A stretch of DNA of 46,923 bases from Legionella bozemanae. Its GTDB lineage: Bacteria > Pseudomonadota > Gammaproteobacteria > Legionellales > Legionellaceae. The DNA is taken from positions 1 to 46,923 of the forward strand of contig NZ_LBAW01000025.1 of the NCBI RefSeq assembly GCF_001648595.1. The letters are read 5' to 3'. Positions 9,285-17,118 of this stretch are shown in pieces (the stretch's first letter is position 1; every line of letters begins with the position of its first letter). The notes under the pieces are model-generated. The model was not told where the DNA came from, did not search any database, and saw only the letters and a list, made by a program, of their open reading frames with translations. A program made the translations under genes and the position numbers.

Positions 9285-9728
9285 CTAGCGATACTCTCGC
9301 TCTATTGCCTCAATTTCCTTAATAATCTGCTCTCCCTCTTCGTTGATTTCAGTATTAAACCACGAATCTAAAATTTCTTTTGCTAAATCTTGAGTTAACA
9401 GCCGATTGGATAAAGCCAAAACATTCGCTCGATTCCATATTCTTGCACCTTTTGCCATTTGAGCATCCGTACATAAAGCAGCTCTTATGCCAGGTATTTT
9501 ATTCGCCACAATTGAAATACCCGCTCCGGTCCAACAAAAGAAAATGCCTTCATCACATTCGCCTTGACGAATTGCTTCAGCGGCAATTTGTGCTGTTTGT
9601 ATCCATGATTCATCTTGTCGTGATTTAATTGCGCCAAATAGAATAACCTCATGTCCTAACCGCTTTAGTTCCTCCACAACATAATCATTAACAGGATAAA
9701 GTGTATCGCTGCATACGGCTATTTTCAT
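9285..9728 (-). CDS. RpiB/LacA-fold sugar-phosphate isomerase-like protein with altered active site
   Basis: The 147-residue length and fold signature match the RpiB/LacAB family: N-terminal MKIAVCSD, then EGIFFCWTGAGISIVANK, then NVLALSNRLL. In typical ribose-5-phosphate isomerase B the key residues include a His after the first Asp, the Cys of the CGTG loop, and a His in the HND(A/T)N segment. Here the Cys is kept, but the first His position is Thr (SDT), the CGTG loop reads CWTG, the second His is replaced by Trp (IWNRAN), and the C-terminal phosphate-binding arginines are not evident. It may act on another sugar phosphate or be non-catalytic. It stands alone, with a 155-base gap to the upstream gene. 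Family membership is clear, but ribose-5-phosphate isomerase activity is doubtful. Confidence 0.8.
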   Translation of the reverse strand: MKIAVCSDTLYPVNDYVVEELKRLGHEVILFGAIKSRQDESWIQTAQIAAEAIRQGECDEGIFFCWTGAGISIVANKIPGIRAALCTDAQMAKGARIWNRANVLALSNRLLTQDLAKEILDSWFNTEINEEGEQIIKEIEAIEREYR

Positions 9729-9883
9729 TGATTTACTACTCCTTTCATAAAAAGTTTATTGAGTAATAACATAGCGCAAAAAATTCTCATACTAAAATCC
9801 TCGATTCTGCAGTATTGCAGAACTTGGAGAATTAAATCTCTATATGGCTTAGATCAAGGAGCTCACTCCAGACCAAAAACATA

Positions 9884-10345
9884 CTATTGAATACCAAACC
9901 AGCCTCCAGTATCCCCTCCTGCCCAACATGCATTATCTTTGCAATCCTTAAATTTCACAGAACAGAGAAGTTTGAATTTGTCTGCCTTACTGATGTCCAT
10001 CCCCTTATACCCTTCAGGTTGGCAAATTCGTGCTACATACTCACCCTGAACACGAATTTGTCCCATTACGTAAATATTTTCAGCAACAGGATAAATACCA
10101 TGGGAATTATGCGAATAACATGCGATATAACATCCAGGGGACATAGTGTAGGTGTTATCTGTTGGTAAAAGAGCACGTTCTGCACCAGGATACGGATGAT
10201 TAATAACGCCATTATTCCCTAAAATGTAAACAGGAAAAGGCGATGGCAACAAGGATTTATTTGCATCTGTATTTACTACTGGTGAAAGTGCAAGCGCCTG
10301 TGTAACAAAGATAAATCCAATACTACCCAATAGTATTTTTTTCAT
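9884..10345 (-). CDS. Small secreted cysteine-rich protein of unknown function
   Basis: I do not recognise this family. The 153-residue product starts with a clean Sec signal peptide (MKKILLGSIGFIFVTQALA). Excluding the signal it carries six cysteines (in SPGC, YIAC, ARIC, LLC, KDC and NAC), enough for three disulfides, which suits an exported protein. The mature part is short and ends GGDTGGWFGIQ. It has no lipobox and no other membrane helix. The gene sits downstream of the ATP-grasp gene on the same strand, 112 bases away with a weak hairpin between them, so it may be separately transcribed. It resembles an orphan secreted protein of the type seen in Legionella. No function is proposed. 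Confidence 0.75.
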   Translation of the reverse strand: MKKILLGSIGFIFVTQALALSPVVNTDANKSLLPSPFPVYILGNNGVINHPYPGAERALLPTDNTYTMSPGCYIACYSHNSHGIYPVAENIYVMGQIRVQGEYVARICQPEGYKGMDISKADKFKLLCSVKFKDCKDNACWAGGDTGGWFGIQ

Positions 10346-10387
10346 TTTTGATTTCCTTAAAGGTTAGCTATTTAAAGTATAGGCAAA

Positions 10388-10408
10388 TAAAACGCTTTTC
10401 CCGTTTTA
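10388..10408 (-). terminator. Weak candidate terminator after the ATP-grasp gene
   Basis: The arms TAAAACG (10388-10394) and CGTTTTA (10402-10408) flank a 7-base loop. Read on the minus strand the stem is A/T-rich and followed by TTTGCC, so it could end transcription from the NRPS/ATP-grasp pair. The stem is weak. Confidence 0.3.
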
Positions 10409-10457
10409 CTTTTAACTTAAGCCTCCTTTTTGTAAAAACCAAAATAATTCGAGAAAT

Positions 10458-11600
10458 TTATTTCGACAGATTTTCAACTCCATTAAAATCAATGTCATAC
10501 GTTGATGCAGGATAAAACCCCTTCTTCACTCTCACCGCCCTACAAAGCACATTCAGCATCATTAATGTACTTTTTAATCGAAGCCAAGGATAAGCTTTGT
10601 GTTTCAAAACATCATGTGCTCTTTGATAGTCTTTAATAAATTGGCATGGATTTTTTTGTATATATTTCAAACAATGAAGCATCATTCCTTGACCCAGCAT
10701 ATAAGGCTGCATATATTGCATATTGGGTATGTCATATTGCCTTTGTCCACTTAAAATAGTATGCCAATCAATTTTATCTGTAAGCAGATGGAAACCACTG
10801 GTTACTCTTGGATTACACTCCAATGCATAAGCTTTATCATTCTCCAAGATAAAATCAAAAGCAATTTGGCCACTGAATTGGAAGCGTTTGCAAAAAGTCT
10901 TAATAAATTCAGTGATTGGTTTAATTTCCGCAGGCTCAAAATAAATTCCGGTTGAACGACCCGCTTGATATTTAGAGTGATAACACGATTGAATCAGCAC
11001 GTCCCCTTTATGGGCAATAGCATAAGCACTGTATTCTTTTCCTTGAATAAAGTGCTGGGCAATGTATGGTTCATTAATAGCGAGTTCTGCAATGATTTTT
11101 TGCGAAGGTTTAATCAACGTACGGGTACCAAAACGGGAAAAAACAGGTTTTAAAACAAGCGCCGCGTCTTTAGGAAGAGCTTGTTTGTCCTTATCGGTAT
11201 TCATTAACCAACTTTGTGGGGCACTCAAGCCATACTCACTGACAAGCTGGTTAAACGTATATTTATTATGTAATTGATTCAAGCGTTCAAAAGGCTCGCA
11301 TAACAACTTGGTATGCGGAGACAATTCCTCATAGCCCTGGCTGAGATGAAAAATTTCTTCACATGTAGGAATAAGTAGATCAATTTTATATTGAATCACT
11401 ATTTCTTTAATTGCTTTTAAAAATGCAGCTAAATCATGATTCGGTTTAGGAATAACAAAATGTTTTTTTACTCCTTTGACAAATCGTGCAAGCGGATAAA
11501 GCATACTCTCAGCACCATAAACTTCAAATCCCTGATTAATGAGACTACGCATAATATCCATGGTGGCAGGTGCTCTGCCTCCGGTAACTAAAATGTTCAT
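10458..11600 (-). CDS. ATP-grasp domain carboxylate-amine ligase-like protein
   Basis: The 380-residue protein has an N-terminal Rossmann-like segment (MNILVTGGRAPATMDIMRSL) and an ATP-grasp core. ALVLKPVFSRFGTR is the nucleotide-binding lysine region. GQIAFDFILENDKAYALEC followed by NPRVTSGFHLL supplies the acidic and Asn residues (ExN) that bind Mg-ATP. ATP-grasp ligases activate a carboxylate as acyl phosphate and join it to an amine or thiol. The C-terminal 100 residues are basic and unassigned. It follows the NRPS gene after 80 bases on the same strand, which suggests that it acts on an amino acid or peptide in the same pathway, for example adding or capping a residue. The substrate is inferred only from this context. 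Confidence 0.85.
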   Translation of the reverse strand: MNILVTGGRAPATMDIMRSLINQGFEVYGAESMLYPLARFVKGVKKHFVIPKPNHDLAAFLKAIKEIVIQYKIDLLIPTCEEIFHLSQGYEELSPHTKLLCEPFERLNQLHNKYTFNQLVSEYGLSAPQSWLMNTDKDKQALPKDAALVLKPVFSRFGTRTLIKPSQKIIAELAINEPYIAQHFIQGKEYSAYAIAHKGDVLIQSCYHSKYQAGRSTGIYFEPAEIKPITEFIKTFCKRFQFSGQIAFDFILENDKAYALECNPRVTSGFHLLTDKIDWHTILSGQRQYDIPNMQYMQPYMLGQGMMLHCLKYIQKNPCQFIKDYQRAHDVLKHKAYPWLRLKSTLMMLNVLCRAVRVKKGFYPASTYDIDFNGVENLSK

Positions 11601-11680
11601 TTACATCATTTCCTTAAAAATCAATTAACCTACTCCTCAAATAGCTCAACCTATGAACAAATAAGAACTTTATTGCACTC

Positions 11681-14600
11681 TTAAATAATTCTTGACAGAT
11701 GCTCATAAAAATTATGCGGTGTTGGGCAAATTAGCAATTGCTCCAATCCGTTGGCAAAAGCGACATGATGCTCAGGAGCAATCATTTTTGTAATCATTTC
11801 ATTAATCATGTAAGCCATTTGCATGGAGTTCCCGCCCATGTCGCCAAAAATAACATGATTATCAATAACTTCAAGAGGTAGCGATAAGGCGTTTGCAAAT
11901 AACTGCCGAATCTGGATTAATAAATTCTCATATTTGTTTGTCTGTGGAGTAATCAATATGGAAGCAGGTTTTGGTAATTTTTTATAATCTACTTTTCCAT
12001 TAGCAGTTAGAGGTAATTCAGTCAAAAAAATAAAATATTTTGGTACCATGTAATATGGAAGTGTTTCAGATAATTTTTTCCGCAAATCAATTGCCTGTTC
12101 TTTTGAATTCGATACTACATATGCAATTAATTCGTTATTTTCTTCCCCTAAGATGGGTTTTATAAACGTTACTACAGCTTGTGCAATGCTATCAATTGCG
12201 CATAAAGTGTGTTCAATTTCAGGTAATTCAACACGATGACCGCGAATTTTTATCTGCTGATCCCTTCTTCCTGAATAAATCAATAAACCATCTTTTCGAT
12301 GCTTTGCTAAATCACCACTTTGATACATGCGTTGTCCAGGAAAAAAAGGATCACTCATAAATCGCTTATTCGTTAACTCGGGCTGGTTCAAATACCCCAT
12401 CCCTACGTTGCTCCCAGCAATATAGATTTCCCCTTCCTCTTCAAGTCTGACTGGCTTAAGCGTGCTATCCAAACAGTAAATACGTGTATTTGCTGCAGGA
12501 ATACCAATAGGCACACTGCATTGAAGATCATTTTTAGCATCATATTGATGAATCATACAGCCCACTGTAGTCTCAGTAGGGCCGTATTCATTAAATATTC
12601 GCGCATTAGATAATTTTTCAATAATTAATTGAGCCAAACTACAAGGAAAATCTTCGCCTCCGACAACTAAAGTTACGTCATGCCGGGAGTTTATAGGTAA
12701 ACTGCTTATCATTCTTAAGTGCGACGGAGTGAGCTTCAAAAAATTGATCTCTTGATTTGTAAGTATTTCCTTTAATACTAGAGAATTAATTGACTCAGGA
12801 ATGAGCATCATACTGCCGCCTGAGAGTAAAGGTAAGTATAATGTTGTCACCGTTAAATCAAAGGCGATACTTGTAAACAATGCTGTATGATAAGCTTGAT
12901 TATTATTTCGGTATATCTCGACTGCCCAAGATAAATAATTCAGCAATTGACCATGATTAATCATTACCCCTTTAGGCGTCCCTGTGGAACCAGAGGTATA
13001 GATGATATAAGCCAATTGGGTGAGCGAATTTTCGTTTCGCTTTGGCATGGTTGTACTCATGATTTTTAAAGGAATATGAACACATAATCCGGAATAATTT
13101 TGCCTCAATGCTTCATGCTGTTCATCAATAACTAAAGCAGGTTGAGCATCTTCTAATAAAGTCAAAATCCAATTGACAGGGGATTTTATATCGATAGGAA
13201 TATAAGCAGCACCTAAATACCAACACGCCAGTATGGAGCAGACCATATCTTCATTTCTGGATAAATAAATAGCGACTTTATCTCCACATCGTATGCCTAA
13301 ATCAGAGAGATAACTGGCGATTTCTAAAACACGATGATGCAATTGTTTATATGTTAGAACCTTCTTTTTTGAAATTAGGACGTACCTATGAGAGTATTCT
13401 ATTGTTCTCTCCCATATTTTTGTGAAAATCGTTTTTTCTTGAGAATAGTCAACATAGGTATTGTTATATACAGGCCATAATGTATTGCAATAAGGTAAAT
13501 TACTCTCTGCAGCTAACTGAGGTTCATCAATCATCTTTTTCAATTGGACCTCTAAATGAGCACATTCTTCGCGTGTTGCATGGGCGTTTGATACAGAAAA
13601 ACAGATTGTCGTTGCATTGTTATGTTCTGTCACAATAAGCACAATAGGCGCAATAGGTACATCAATGGGCAAAAAATAACCATCGATGGCGCAGCAGCCG
13701 CCCTGATTTGACTCAAAGTCAGATAAATTAATCGACAATTTAGATACAATTCCAGATACCATATATCGATTTTTCTTGTTTTGATAATAAATCAACGCAC
13801 TAAGAAGAGCTTTTAATAGAGACAATGGCAAATGACGTAAACACGCGTCATACTTTCCAATCTGCAATTCATTTTGATTACTGAGTTGCTTTACAATATC
13901 ACTGTAAATGAGTGACCAATTTGCCTCTTTCTCAACTTCGATAAAAATCGGGTTTGCAAAATTAGCTGTAGTATTTGTATTAGGAATATGATGACGTAAG
14001 TCTACAGGAATCATAAAGCGAGCTTTTTCAGCACCCCGCTCAGCACTGACAGCCGTCAATATATGGCAAATCTTGGCGGTTACGCCATTGATTTTTCCAG
14101 GAAGAGTTAATTTACGCCATAGATAATGGGTATGAGCAAAACCTGTGTCGCCTGTTGGCGCGATACAATCCAATGGGAAATTCGGACGGTGTTTAATCTC
14201 TCTTTTTTTTCTTAGAAATTCATAATCGGTTAGTATCAAATTTGTACCAGTTAAAGGCTGTTTTCTCCAGGCACGAAAAATATCACTCACCCAATGATAT
14301 AAACCCATACCGTCCATTACCCCATGAAAAGCACGAAACACCAAAAAATGGCGCGTTCCTTTTATGTAAGTAACTTGCGTCGCAGAATACGCGGGCTCAA
14401 ATTTATGCCCATGAAAAAATGACGCGCATTGAATATCATGACCATCCCATTCCCTCTCTAATACTTGAATAGGCTCAAACTCTTTAGAGAGTTCAACTGA
14501 GTCATACCAAACTGGATTGATGCATCTTAAATTTGCCCGCAAATGGACATATTGATTGGAGGAGTTCGCTTGAATAACAGCCTGATTAAGGGAAGATACA

Positions 14601-14728
14601 TCCACTTCTGCATTCATTTCAAGAATTAGCTGCAGTGTAAAGGAATGATTCATTGCATCACCAGCAATATATAATTTTTCATTAGGCGTTATAGGACGGT
14701 GAGCTTTTTTCTTATATTGGTATGACAT
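11681..14728 (-). CDS. Single-module nonribosomal peptide synthetase (C-like, A, T), predicted to load asparagine
   Basis: The 1015 residues divide into a condensation/acyltransferase-like domain (1-415), an adenylation domain (430-915) and a thiolation domain (930-1015). The condensation motif is FHGVMDG (134-140), which keeps the catalytic second His and the DG but has Phe for the first His. Adenylation core motifs are intact: YTSGSTGTPKG (577-587), EYGPTET (714-720), SGDLAKHRKDG, KIRGHRVE and the A10 lysine K912. The phosphopantetheine site is S968 in GGNS. Alignment by eye to the GrsA pocket gives D624, L625, T628, K665, V688, G690, E714, V722, G723, K912. This differs by one residue from the asparagine code DLTKLGEVGK. 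No thioesterase, reductase or epimerase is present, so release must happen in trans or through the neighbouring ATP-grasp enzyme. The product is unknown. Confidence 0.9.
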   Translation of the reverse strand: MSYQYKKKAHRPITPNEKLYIAGDAMNHSFTLQLILEMNAEVDVSSLNQAVIQANSSNQYVHLRANLRCINPVWYDSVELSKEFEPIQVLEREWDGHDIQCASFFHGHKFEPAYSATQVTYIKGTRHFLVFRAFHGVMDGMGLYHWVSDIFRAWRKQPLTGTNLILTDYEFLRKKREIKHRPNFPLDCIAPTGDTGFAHTHYLWRKLTLPGKINGVTAKICHILTAVSAERGAEKARFMIPVDLRHHIPNTNTTANFANPIFIEVEKEANWSLIYSDIVKQLSNQNELQIGKYDACLRHLPLSLLKALLSALIYYQNKKNRYMVSGIVSKLSINLSDFESNQGGCCAIDGYFLPIDVPIAPIVLIVTEHNNATTICFSVSNAHATREECAHLEVQLKKMIDEPQLAAESNLPYCNTLWPVYNNTYVDYSQEKTIFTKIWERTIEYSHRYVLISKKKVLTYKQLHHRVLEIASYLSDLGIRCGDKVAIYLSRNEDMVCSILACWYLGAAYIPIDIKSPVNWILTLLEDAQPALVIDEQHEALRQNYSGLCVHIPLKIMSTTMPKRNENSLTQLAYIIYTSGSTGTPKGVMINHGQLLNYLSWAVEIYRNNNQAYHTALFTSIAFDLTVTTLYLPLLSGGSMMLIPESINSLVLKEILTNQEINFLKLTPSHLRMISSLPINSRHDVTLVVGGEDFPCSLAQLIIEKLSNARIFNEYGPTETTVGCMIHQYDAKNDLQCSVPIGIPAANTRIYCLDSTLKPVRLEEEGEIYIAGSNVGMGYLNQPELTNKRFMSDPFFPGQRMYQSGDLAKHRKDGLLIYSGRRDQQIKIRGHRVELPEIEHTLCAIDSIAQAVVTFIKPILGEENNELIAYVVSNSKEQAIDLRKKLSETLPYYMVPKYFIFLTELPLTANGKVDYKKLPKPASILITPQTNKYENLLIQIRQLFANALSLPLEVIDNHVIFGDMGGNSMQMAYMINEMITKMIAPEHHVAFANGLEQLLICPTPHNFYEHLSRII

Positions 14729-14742
14729 AAATCAAGCGAAAA

Positions 14743-14763
14743 TATGAACGTTTTTTGTTCATA
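14743..14763. promoter_or_regulatory. Dyad symmetry upstream of the NRPS gene
   Basis: The perfect 7-bp arms TATGAAC (14743-14749) and GTTCATA (14757-14763) are separated by 7 bases, giving a 14-base centre-to-centre spacing. The element lies 15 to 35 bases before the NRPS ATG (14728). That position suits an operator for a dimeric regulator. The NRPS ATG has no strong ribosome site. A single half-site TATGAAC also lies at 11652-11658, upstream of the ATP-grasp gene. No regulator gene is adjacent, so the binding protein is unknown. Confidence 0.35.
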
Positions 14764-14949
14764 ATCAAGGGAGTAGACTAACAATTATACATTAAAAGCT
14801 ATTTTAATACCACATATGCTTTTTCTCCTGATTCAGGAGTAGAAGCTTTCGCACAAGATAGCGAATTTAGCCAGAGCAATCTAATGTAACCATATTGAAC
14901 ATCAATATCGCCTGGACGACTATTTTTCCGTACAGGCTATAGAGAATAT

Positions 14950-15540
14950 TTATGATGATTTTCTACGTTGCATAATTTGTGAAAAAAACTCGGGTTTATT
15001 CAGCCCCATTGATGCAAAGATTTGGGGTACTCTATCCCATGAGCCTTCTTCTTCAATACTTGCAACAATTAATTCAAACCCAGTTTTCTTATCTGCTTCT
15101 AATCCCCACCCATTAATGAAACTAAGTCCTCTTAATCGTTTTGCAGCAATATGGTTTAATGCTATTGCTGCTAATAAATAAGCATGTGCTTCTTCAAAAA
15201 GCTGATTGCATTTTTTCAAATTAGATTCACTTTTAAAAACACCCTCTTTTTCTAAATTCTGTCTGAATTTGGCTTCCTCCAGAATCATTTGCCCTAATTG
15301 ATAATTCGCTTCTGCATCATCAAGCATTGCAGCTGCTCTATAACATTCCATATACATTAGGTGTGCATAGGGAAATTTTTTATTTCCTTTCAATTTATTG
15401 TAAATGGATGCTAACTCAAAATAATAGGCAATTTCTTTTTTGAGCATTTCATCTCCAGGTTGATTATTTACCCGGTTTGCTTGCATGACTTTTATTTTCT
15501 TAATAATTCTTCTAATCTGCCAACGTTTTAAATAAGCCAT
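14950..15540 (-). CDS. Conserved hypothetical, helical repeat (Sel1/TPR-like) protein
   Basis: I cannot name this gene. The product is helical, with repeated Ala-rich amphipathic segments (EMLKKEIAYYFELASIY, YMECYRAAAMLDDAEANYQLG, LLAAIALNHIAAKRL) reminiscent of Sel1/TPR repeats. GWGLEADKKTGFELI looks like one Sel1 unit. The N terminus is strongly basic (KRWQIRRIIKKIK), and no signal peptide or membrane helix is seen. The frame opens at 15555, but the ATG at 15540 has a good ribosome site (GGAGAG, five bases off) and is preferred. It follows the membrane-protein gene on the same strand with an 18-base gap, so the two are probably co-transcribed and may act together at the inner membrane. Confidence 0.7.
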   Translation of the reverse strand: MAYLKRWQIRRIIKKIKVMQANRVNNQPGDEMLKKEIAYYFELASIYNKLKGNKKFPYAHLMYMECYRAAAMLDDAEANYQLGQMILEEAKFRQNLEKEGVFKSESNLKKCNQLFEEAHAYLLAAIALNHIAAKRLRGLSFINGWGLEADKKTGFELIVASIEEEGSWDRVPQIFASMGLNKPEFFSQIMQRRKSS

Positions 15541-15558
15541 AAACTCTCCTGCCACTTA

Positions 15559-16017
15559 TTATGATGTTGCTTGGATAAGATATTGTAATAAAAAAATCAC
15601 AATTACAATGAGGATCATTAAACCAAGAATCTTTAGTCCAAAACCAGCGGACTCTTTTATTTCTTTACCAATTTGTTTACGGGGAAGATTTTCTGACTCT
15701 TCCTCTACGTTCAATTCTGATTTATAAAGGTTGTTATCAATATAATTGGATACAAAGTAGGAAATCAGTCCGGTAATCACACAGGGCACAAAAAATATTA
15801 ACCAAACTATAAGTTTGCTGGCTCCCACGCTGTAGTTATAATCATCTTGCAATGAACTTAACATAGTCAAAACCATATCAGGAACATTATAGTTCAATCC
15901 CCAAGCAAGATAAGGCAAAATATATAAACTAACGAAAAACAAACCCAGGCAAAGAACCAAGCAAATCATTCCTAAAATATAGAGCTTGCTATTACTGCCG
16001 AATCGATCTTGTTCCAT
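15559..16017 (-). CDS. Small multi-pass membrane protein, unknown function
   Basis: The 152-residue product has three hydrophobic segments: 13-40 (KLYILGMICLVLCLGLFF), about 67-92 (KLIVWLIFFVPCVITGLISYF) and the C-terminal end (LKILGLMILIVIVIFLLQYL). A charged stretch of about 35 residues rich in Glu and Lys lies before the last helix. No known family is recognised. It is the first gene of a two-gene unit with the helical-repeat protein and is divergent from ppsR, with 127 bases between the two starts. No function is proposed. Confidence 0.65.
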   Translation of the reverse strand: MEQDRFGSNSKLYILGMICLVLCLGLFFVSLYILPYLAWGLNYNVPDMVLTMLSSLQDDYNYSVGASKLIVWLIFFVPCVITGLISYFVSNYIDNNLYKSELNVEEESENLPRKQIGKEIKESAGFGLKILGLMILIVIVIFLLQYLIQATS

Positions 16018-16144
16018 ATTAACCCTAAAATGTCCTTTTCTTTAATTTAAGATAGCAGATGGATTTAAATAAGTACACTTGCTGGTGATATTAACCAATT
16101 CATTTTAAAATAAAATATAGATCATTTTTCTTATAAGGCGACTC

Positions 16145-16960
16145 ATGAAACGTTATGTTTTTATGATCTCTGATGGTACAGGGATTACTGCTGAAACTTT
16201 GGGCCATAGTTTGATTACTCAATTTGAAAATACAAAATTTGAACGAGTTACGATTCCCTATGTTGATTCTTTAAAAAAAGCAGAACATGCCATTCAACAA
16301 ATTAATCAAGCTTTTAAAGAGCATGGCATCAAACCACTAGTATTTATGACGTTGATTGATCCAGAAATCAGAAATTACTTTAAAAAAGCGGATGCCCGGG
16401 TATTTGACTTATTTAGTACTTTTATTGGCCCGATGGAAGAAGAACTTAATGAAAAATCTTCTTATACAGTCGGAAGAACTCATGGGGTAGTGAATAGCAA
16501 ACTTTATTTGCACCGGCTTGAAGCCATAGATTTTGCCTTATCGCATGATGATGGAGTGAAAACTCGAGGCTACGATAAGGCGGATATCATTCTTATCGGT
16601 GTTTCGCGTTGTGGAAAAACTCCAAGCTGCTTATATATGGCACTTCAATATGGAATTTTAGCTGCTAATTACCCTTTTACTGAAGAGGAGATTATTGGCT
16701 TTAAATTACCTGAAGTACTGAAGCCCTATAAAAATAAACTGTTCGGATTAACCATTGACCCACAACGTTTACAACAAATTCGGGCAGAACGTAGGCCCCA
16801 TAGTAAATATGCTTCAGCGGAACAATGTCGTTTGGAAGTCAATGAAGTCGAAGCCATGTACCAAAAAGAAAAAATTCCTTACATTAATTCGACAAAATAC
16901 TCTATTGAAGAAATATCAACCAAAATACTAGCGGCGTCAGGCTTACACCGCAAAATATAG
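16145..16960 (+). CDS. ppsR: Phosphoenolpyruvate synthase regulatory protein (bifunctional kinase/pyrophosphorylase)
   Basis: This DUF299 protein should control PEP synthase by ADP-dependent phosphorylation and Pi-dependent dephosphorylation of a threonine on it. It thereby switches carbon flow between pyruvate and phosphoenolpyruvate. Evidence is the N-terminal MKRYVFMISDGTGITAETLG, the P-loop GVSRCGKTPS (about residues 152-161) followed by LYMALQYGILAANYPF, and the C-terminal NSTKYSIEEISTKI. The length of 271 residues is usual. No PEP synthase gene is in the window, so the target lies elsewhere. It is transcribed alone, and its 3' end converges on the chitinase gene with a palindromic repeat between them. 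Confidence 0.93.
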   Translation: MKRYVFMISDGTGITAETLGHSLITQFENTKFERVTIPYVDSLKKAEHAIQQINQAFKEHGIKPLVFMTLIDPEIRNYFKKADARVFDLFSTFIGPMEEELNEKSSYTVGRTHGVVNSKLYLHRLEAIDFALSHDDGVKTRGYDKADIILIGVSRCGKTPSCLYMALQYGILAANYPFTEEEIIGFKLPEVLKPYKNKLFGLTIDPQRLQQIRAERRPHSKYASAEQCRLEVNEVEAMYQKEKIPYINSTKYSIEEISTKILAASGLHRKI

Positions 16961-17035
16961 TTTGGTAAATTTCCCTTATTTCAATCGATTTCTTCCAAAC
17001 TCGCAACTCTGAAATAGAGTTTGGAGAAATTGAAT

Positions 17036-17092
17036 GCAGTCTGGATGCAGCGCAGCAAACCCTAGGAAGCATAAGCGCAGTATGCTCCCAGG
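17036..17092. repeat. Degenerate palindromic repeat (family B) between convergent genes
   Basis: The sequence around 17036-17065 (cagtctggatgcagcgcagc and the following bases) is a diverged copy of the element found at 40226-40310. The block 17061-17092 also forms an imperfect hairpin (CCTAGGAAGCATA against TATGCTCCCAGG). It lies between the converging ends of ppsR and the chitinase gene, where it may work as a bidirectional terminator. Confidence 0.55.
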
Positions 17093-17118
17093 TTAATCTC
17101 AATCCCATTCAAAAGAAA

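Noticed and set aside
9805..9822. 7-bp hairpin (TTCTGCA/TGCAGAA) upstream of the RpiB-like gene
   Set aside because: Short stem, no T run directly after it on either strand. Not convincing as a terminator.
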